Assembly (NCBI GenBank): GCA_937127195.1
Contig: CAKZLT010000518.1
Location: forward strand, 1 to 11,039
Length of the DNA stretch: 11,039 nucleotides
DNA from: an uncultured Saprospiraceae bacterium
GTDB taxonomy: Bacteria > Bacteroidota > Bacteroidia > Chitinophagales > Saprospiraceae
Reading direction: 5' to 3'
Part shown: in pieces, positions 6,936 through 11,039 of the stretch
How the letters are laid out: every line of letters starts with the position of its first letter
How positions within the stretch are numbered: the stretch's first letter is position 1
The notes under the pieces: generated by a model
The model's input: only the letters and a program-made list of their open reading frames with translations
What the model was told of the DNA's origin: nothing
The model's database searches: none
Position numbers and translations under genes: made by a program

Positions 6936-7472
6936 TTAATTAATCTCTTTCCTCCAAGAACGATAGTGTTGGGCTGCTCTAGCTTGATAAGGTGAAAATT
7001 TGTTACTAGAAAGAAAACCATCTTTCTTATATAAGTTAATTAAAAATAAGGCATTAGCTCCAATGGTAACAGAGTCTGCTGAAAAGTAAGCTGCACGAGT
7101 GCAATGGCAAGGGATGGCTTTCTCTTTTGAATCAATATAGTTCATAAGATACTGGATATCGTCTTTTTTTATCCAATTGTCGTAGTTATCGCATAAATTA
7201 CCAGAAAAACTTAAAGTCGGTCTTCTTGAAGCATAAAAAAGTTCTAATTTATTTGGAATAAGTCCAATGTATTGCTTTTTGATCAGAGTCGAATCATTTA
7301 ATTCTTTAGATAAACTAGATAAATAAAGCACATTCTGAACGTTCCAATTTCTATTAGAATCTAACATAGAGCTTAAAGGTCTATTTGTAAATTGTATTTT
7401 TTTTTGCAGGCAAGATGAGGATGATAACATTCCCCCTAAAATGATTATAAGAGCAAAATGTAATAATTTCAT
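6936..7472 (-). CDS. Putative lipoprotein of unknown function
   Basis: The 178-residue product has a short basic start and a hydrophobic core (LLHFALIIILGGML), followed by SSSSC with the lipidation cysteine at C21. Lipoprotein export is therefore likely. The mature part is hydrophilic. It has three further cysteines, C94 in NLCDN and C122/C124 in the PCHCTRAAYF stretch, which could form disulphides or bind a metal; that is inference. I recognise no domain. The ATG at 7472 is the only start that gives a proper signal peptide. A repeat copy lies on either side. Confidence 0.65.
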   Translation of the reverse strand: MKLLHFALIIILGGMLSSSSCLQKKIQFTNRPLSSMLDSNRNWNVQNVLYLSSLSKELNDSTLIKKQYIGLIPNKLELFYASRRPTLSFSGNLCDNYDNWIKKDDIQYLMNYIDSKEKAIPCHCTRAAYFSADSVTIGANALFLINLYKKDGFLSSNKFSPYQARAAQHYRSWRKEIN

Positions 7473-7518
7473 TTTAATATATTTCTGTTAATTTTTTTAA
7501 TCTAAAAAAGTAAATTTA

Positions 7519-7590
7519 CCCCTGCTCGCGCCTACATCCTCTATTCTCAACTCCGCACAATTTGCTAGCTGCGACCTGTGGTCGCACGCT
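7519..7590. repeat. Repeat copy C: left end of the A/B family plus a hairpin
   Basis: CCCCTGCTCGCGCCTACAT and the next ~35 nt (through ATTCTC, GCACAATTTGCT, GCTG) align with the left parts of copies A and B. The matching right end is missing. In its place is a GC-rich hairpin, TGCGACC-tgt-GGTCGCA (7570-7586). It is either a truncated member or a different subfamily sharing one end. Confidence 0.65.
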
Positions 7591-7611
7591 AATATTGGTC
7601 TCGACTTCTAG

Positions 7612-7646
7612 CCGATAAACAAAACTTATATCGGTTAAAACCGATA
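7612..7646. repeat. Overlapping alternative hairpins (CCGATA / TATCGG)
   Basis: TATCGGTT (7629-7636) can pair with AACCGATA (7639-7646), or its TATCGG with CCGATA at 7612-7617. The two pairings exclude each other. The stretch lies 43 bp past the stop of the minus-strand gene at 7690-8325, with no T-run, so a terminator role is not shown. Confidence 0.4.
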
Positions 7647-7689
7647 CCTATGCCAGATTACTAGATACTTCAAATAACTGTGTCAAGTA

Positions 7690-8325
7690 CTATTTACAAT
7701 CATCAACATTTTTATCAAAACTCCAATAATATATTTGATATTCCTTGAACCATTCATCATATTCTTTTCGTATTTTTTTGGATTTTGGCGGCATATATAA
7801 GGGTTCTTTAGATTTATCTATATTTCTTTGATATTGCTTCCCATTAATATCAAAAGAAGCACGGTTTGTATAATACCTTAATGTAATAACGTCTTTTTTC
7901 CAAGTTTTCCATGTAGTCGTGTATAAATACGGGTATTTTGAATGTTGCTTAGTAATACGCTCATATATATCATATTTTTTCCATTCTTTTTTCCATTGCC
8001 ACCTCAAAACTAGAATGTCTCCGCAATAAGATGAATCTAAATCGTAATATTTATTTGGGCCCATTTTCAGTTGTTCATATTTTTTAATCGTATCATTTAG
8101 CGTTTTGAAATCAATATGTTCTTCTTCTCCTAATTGATTGATTACGGAGTATTTAATCGTATCATTTTTGTATATATATTTTGGCGAATTCCCAAAGAAA
8201 TTAATTCCAATTGTAGGTTGTGAAATCATTGGTCCCGACCTCAACGGAGGAGCTAATGTAGTTCTACAATTCCAGTATGTCATTAAAACGATAAAAAGTG
8301 CCAAAAAGAAAAATAAACGTTTCAT
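7690..8325 (-). CDS. Putative lipoprotein or secreted protein of unknown function
   Basis: The 211-residue product starts with MKRLFFFLALFIVLMTYWNC. This is a signal sequence ending in a cysteine (C20) that may be lipidated, although the -3 to -1 residues (YWN) are poor for a lipobox. The mature part is rich in Lys, Tyr and Trp (LRWQWKKEWKKYDIYERI, TTTWKTWKKDVITLRYYTN), suggesting a small beta-rich envelope domain. Two more cysteines are present (C101, C210). No family is recognised. It lies between the kinase gene (146 bp upstream) and repeat copy C, in the same orientation as its neighbours. Confidence 0.6.
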   Translation of the reverse strand: MKRLFFFLALFIVLMTYWNCRTTLAPPLRSGPMISQPTIGINFFGNSPKYIYKNDTIKYSVINQLGEEEHIDFKTLNDTIKKYEQLKMGPNKYYDLDSSYCGDILVLRWQWKKEWKKYDIYERITKQHSKYPYLYTTTWKTWKKDVITLRYYTNRASFDINGKQYQRNIDKSKEPLYMPPKSKKIRKEYDEWFKEYQIYYWSFDKNVDDCK

Positions 8326-8383
8326 TCTGAATGATTAAGATGTTTACCAAAATATTGGTTTGTAGTCAAAAAAAAAATCGATA

Positions 8384-8402
8384 CCCCTGCTCACGCATAC
8401 AT
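8384..8402. repeat. Repeat copy D: solitary end of the A/B/C family
   Basis: CCCCTGCTCACGCATACAT differs from the left end of copy C at two positions. No further similarity follows, so this is a remnant or a lone end. It lies between the kinase gene and the gene at 7690-8325. Confidence 0.5.
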
Positions 8403-8471
8403 GAAATTAGACTTGAAAAAACTTTTATTGACTATAAAAAAAAGCATTCTCAATTTTCCATTGTCAATTAA

Positions 8472-10853
8472 CTACTTCTTTCTACCAAAAAAACGCTCCA
8501 AATAAGCCCCAAAATTAATCGACTCATAACTCATAATTTCACTATCCAACTTCGCCGATTCATTCTTCAAATCCACCAATTGATTCGATTGCTGCTCATA
8601 ATTTTGAAGCTGCGTTCCTGCTTTGAATGGAACCACACTATTAGAGACTAACACCAATGTTTTATGTTCTGTTTCTTCATTTTGCTTTGCAATTAACACC
8701 TCAATTTTAGCTTTTTGCTTCGCGCCTTCTTCCAATAAGGTTTCGTATTCTTGATCATATCGTTCTGCGATTCGTTGTCTTTCTCCTTCATAAGCTAACA
8801 CGACTTCATCCGAATGATTAGGATGTTTTTCGCGGTTAAGTTCGGTTCTTAAAGCCCTGATTTGCTCCTTTAGTACTTGTTGTTTTTTATTTAAAATGCT
8901 TTGAAGATTCGCCAAAACACCTTCCTTTTCAAGCCTGAAATCCATTGCAATCACCTTTGCTTCTCCTTCTTTCTGACGGTGTAATTCGTTAACCAAAGCT
9001 TCAATTCGCTTCAATTCACTCTTGAAAATTTGAGCAGTTAGTTTACGTTGAGCCCTTGATATTTTAATGTCAAAAGTCAATTCATTACGTTTTAAATCCT
9101 CTTTTTCCTTTTTTTTAATTTTTTCAATATCATGAATCAAAGGCAATAAGTAACGCTTTTGCTCTAATTTTTTTTCCGCTATTAATAAAGCATTGACCTT
9201 ATCTATTTTTAATAAATCCTCTACGTCATTCAACTCTTTATTCAATCGCGCAATATCGCTTTTGAACTCCTCTACCATTTCACTATCAGCAACTTCTTCT
9301 ACTGCTTCTACTTCTGGAAAACGCGCTTTTAACGCTTCCATTTCCTCATTCTCTTGTTCCTCTAATTCTATCAATAACTTATCTTTTTCAGAAAGCATTT
9401 GCATATAAGTGCTTTTCAATTCATTGATAGATTGATGTTCTTCTTGCAGTAACAAGGTTTGTTTTTTATTAAACGCCTCAATATCACCTTTAAAAGAAGC
9501 ATTGTATTGATTCGTTGCTCGTTTTAAACTAGCCACTACTGCTTCTTGCGAATACACATCAAAATTAATTGCCTTTCTTTCTTTTTTCAAGCGACGTTTA
9601 TCTTGCGCCTCAGCCCTAAAGTTGTAAGCCACCATTGACATCACAAAACTAGCTACAATCGCTATAATTGGCGATTTGGTTGCCATCATAAACAAAATAC
9701 CGATTCCAATAATCGAAATACGCTCTATAATACCAATCGCCTCAAACTTGACTGGCAAAGTAGATTTTGTACGAACAAAAACTGGTGTTTTCTTAGAGAT
9801 TTGAGCGCTAGGAATAGGTAATAATTGCGGTTCTGAATAGCTAATGTTGTCCAACTGCAATGCTCTAGAAATCAACTTCCTATTAACGGTCACTAAGCTT
9901 TTACCCGAAATCACGGAACACCAATCATTAGCCGTCGGGCGGCGTTCAAGTGCGTGATGACCATCAGAAAAACATTGTACAAATAAACTCTGAATATCAT
10001 ATTTTACATCAAAAAAACGCTTATGCGGTGGTGGAATCACTTCAAAAAAACGCCTTTTATCTGGATGATGTACAAATAAACCTTGCTCTATTTTTTCATC
10101 TAAGCCGTTCAATTTGTCATAAGGCGGCTTCGCACTTCCCGCAAACGGATGAATCCCAAACAACAACTTATAAAAGATAATCGCCATAGAATATCTATCC
10201 CAAGTTTCAAAAATAGGAGCTTTCCCTGGTTGAACATTTTTATAAAACTCTGGAGGTGCGTATTCTGGTGTTGTTACTGCCGCAGGAAACAAAGCTTTTC
10301 CATCTTGAAGAATTTCCATTGAGTCAATATCTACAATAGAAATTAAACCATTTGGCTGAATCAGTATATTATCAGGCTTCAAATCCACCAAAACATATTG
10401 TCTTGTTTTATGAATTTGATATACCGCTGCCGCAATATTGAAGCAAATTTTTAAACGTAAATCAAAGGATAACCGACTTTGAAAAGAAAATCTAGCCCAA
10501 CTATTTCGATATTTTCTAGGAATTTTACTCGAACAAAGAATAACTAATTTATCCCCTTTTGCAAAAGGCATCAATACACCTGCAAAGCCTTTATTGTCAT
10601 AAATCATTCCCGCCATCCAAACGACAGAACTATGTCCATTTTCGTTAATAATTTCAGGTGGATTATTTAAAATAAAGCGAACTTTGGACTCTTTTTCGGG
10701 TGTTCTTTTGTTTTGGTGATACAATTTAACTACATACCCACGATATTTTGACGGTGATACTACATGAAAAATATTCCCTTCGCCACCGCTGGCAAAAGCT
10801 GTTTTTTCAATAATTATCGGATTATCTTTTCTATTTAGGTATAATTTATTCAT
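8472..10853 (-). CDS. Membrane-anchored Ser/Thr-kinase-like protein with long coiled coil (YegI/COG4248-like)
   Basis: The 793-residue product has four parts. (1) A protein-kinase fold spans residues ~15-320: glycine loop GGEGNIF (23-29), ATP-binding lysine K43 in VVKLY, catalytic loop VDLKPDNILI with D157 and N162, metal-binding D175 in the DFG-equivalent IVDIDS, and APE-equivalent YAPPEF (198-203). The HRD His/Arg are replaced, as is usual in the YegI family. (2) A linker runs from ~320 to 375. (3) Two adjacent membrane segments lie at ~376-392 and 395-410. (4) A charged coiled coil runs from ~415 to 780. The helix-hairpin-helix motif that names COG4248 is not visible. Relatives are often encoded beside PP2C phosphatases and VWA/TerY proteins; none is in the window, but only 186 bp upstream can be seen. 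All key catalytic residues are present, so activity is likely. The substrate is unknown. Confidence 0.85.
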   Translation of the reverse strand: MNKLYLNRKDNPIIIEKTAFASGGEGNIFHVVSPSKYRGYVVKLYHQNKRTPEKESKVRFILNNPPEIINENGHSSVVWMAGMIYDNKGFAGVLMPFAKGDKLVILCSSKIPRKYRNSWARFSFQSRLSFDLRLKICFNIAAAVYQIHKTRQYVLVDLKPDNILIQPNGLISIVDIDSMEILQDGKALFPAAVTTPEYAPPEFYKNVQPGKAPIFETWDRYSMAIIFYKLLFGIHPFAGSAKPPYDKLNGLDEKIEQGLFVHHPDKRRFFEVIPPPHKRFFDVKYDIQSLFVQCFSDGHHALERRPTANDWCSVISGKSLVTVNRKLISRALQLDNISYSEPQLLPIPSAQISKKTPVFVRTKSTLPVKFEAIGIIERISIIGIGILFMMATKSPIIAIVASFVMSMVAYNFRAEAQDKRRLKKERKAINFDVYSQEAVVASLKRATNQYNASFKGDIEAFNKKQTLLLQEEHQSINELKSTYMQMLSEKDKLLIELEEQENEEMEALKARFPEVEAVEEVADSEMVEEFKSDIARLNKELNDVEDLLKIDKVNALLIAEKKLEQKRYLLPLIHDIEKIKKKEKEDLKRNELTFDIKISRAQRKLTAQIFKSELKRIEALVNELHRQKEGEAKVIAMDFRLEKEGVLANLQSILNKKQQVLKEQIRALRTELNREKHPNHSDEVVLAYEGERQRIAERYDQEYETLLEEGAKQKAKIEVLIAKQNEETEHKTLVLVSNSVVPFKAGTQLQNYEQQSNQLVDLKNESAKLDSEIMSYESINFGAYLERFFGRKK

Positions 10854-10906
10854 TGATTAATGAGGAAATGAGTGGATTAGAGAATAGGAGAATAATCGGC
10901 GTTTCA

Positions 10907-10939
10907 AGCTGTCGGACGCTTCCGAAGCGTCCGACAGCT
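10907..10939. repeat. REP-like perfect inverted repeat, copy 2
   Basis: Arms 10907-10922 and 10924-10939 are perfectly complementary around one C. The core GTCGGACGC - 7 nt - GCGTCCGAC is identical to that at 314-346. The outer four and inner three pairs differ but remain paired. It lies 54 bp upstream of the kinase start, between that gene and a possible upstream minus-strand gene end at 10958. Confidence 0.75.
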
Positions 10940-10957
10940 AACACACTATAAAGGAAA

Positions 10958-11038
10958 TTATTCTGATTGTAACAGATTGCAGTGATAGTTAATCTCATTA
11001 AAAATACTTGGTGACGCACCTAAAGGCGCTTTTATTTT
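10958..11038 (-). CDS. Possible C-terminal end of an upstream gene
   Basis: One minus-strand frame is open from the window edge to TAA at 10958-10960 and reads ...APLGASPSIFNEINYHCN... for 26 codons. That is too short to judge; an open stretch of this length can occur by chance. If real, it would be the gene preceding the kinase in the same orientation, with the REP-like hairpin between them. Confidence 0.2.
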   Translation of the reverse strand, partial: KIKAPLGASPSIFNEINYHCNLLQSE

Positions 11039-11039
11039 A

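Noticed and set aside
8138..8338. Plus-strand frames opposite the small minus-strand genes (also 6676-6864)
   Set aside because: They are mirror frames of genes or repeats, with no start context or recognisable domains.
5998..8402. Integron cassette array with attC sites
   Set aside because: The repeats have inverted ends and sit between single genes, but I do not find the paired GTTRRRY / RYYYAAC core sites in the right places, and there is no integrase. It is kept only as an open question in the findings.
5360..8470. CRISPR array
   Set aside because: The repeats are ~80-160 bp, few and irregularly spaced, with genes between them. There are no short direct repeats with unique spacers.
9193..9408. 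Ser-rich plus-strand frame inside the kinase gene (also 9950-10180)
   Set aside because: It is antisense to the coiled-coil coding region; the Ser richness simply mirrors Glu/Leu codons on the other strand.
11013..11038. GCACCTAAAGGCGC followed by TTTTATTTT as a plus-strand intrinsic terminator
   Set aside because: The stem is short with a mismatch, and no plus-strand gene precedes it in the window. The same bases are open on the minus strand as possible coding sequence.

Overview
The window looks like chromosome from a low-GC member of the Bacteroidota. The reasons are TAnnTTTG-type -7 promoter boxes just ahead of start codons, the near absence of Shine-Dalgarno sequences, an outer-membrane beta-barrel protein of the DUF481 kind, the long PriA form, and a kinase/coiled-coil protein of the YegI (COG4248) type. 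I cannot place it to genus from sequence alone.

Left part (1-5359): the 3' end of a membrane-protein gene; a REP-like perfect hairpin with a small tandem repeat; a class I SAM-dependent methyltransferase whose coding sequence contains a palindromic repeat; a DUF481-like outer-membrane protein preceded by a CRP/FNR-like palindrome and a very close -7 box; a ParE/RelE toxin with its antitoxin on the minus strand; and priA, the replication-restart helicase, on the plus strand.

Middle part (5360-8471): an AT-rich accessory stretch. Four small minus-strand genes (two membrane proteins and two probable lipoproteins, none recognised) are each separated by copies of a dispersed repeat ending in CCCCTGCTCGCGCCTACAT. 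A second repeat (about 80 bp, two copies) and a 160-bp near-palindrome lie among them. The palindrome looks like a MITE. It is flanked by TAA direct repeats and sits inside the first small gene. Removing it together with one TAA copy restores a longer reading frame, so the gene reads as interrupted by the insertion.

Right part (8472-11039): a 793-residue membrane-anchored Ser/Thr-kinase-like protein with a long coiled coil on the minus strand. Upstream of it are a second REP-like hairpin, related to the one at the left edge, and possibly the last codons of another minus-strand gene.

Working together: only the toxin-antitoxin pair (4-nt overlap) is a clear functional unit. The kinase family is known to work with PP2C phosphatases and VWA proteins, but none is in the window. 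The strongest unusual observation is the reversible-looking insertion in the small membrane-protein gene, followed by the repeat-separated array of orphan envelope genes.
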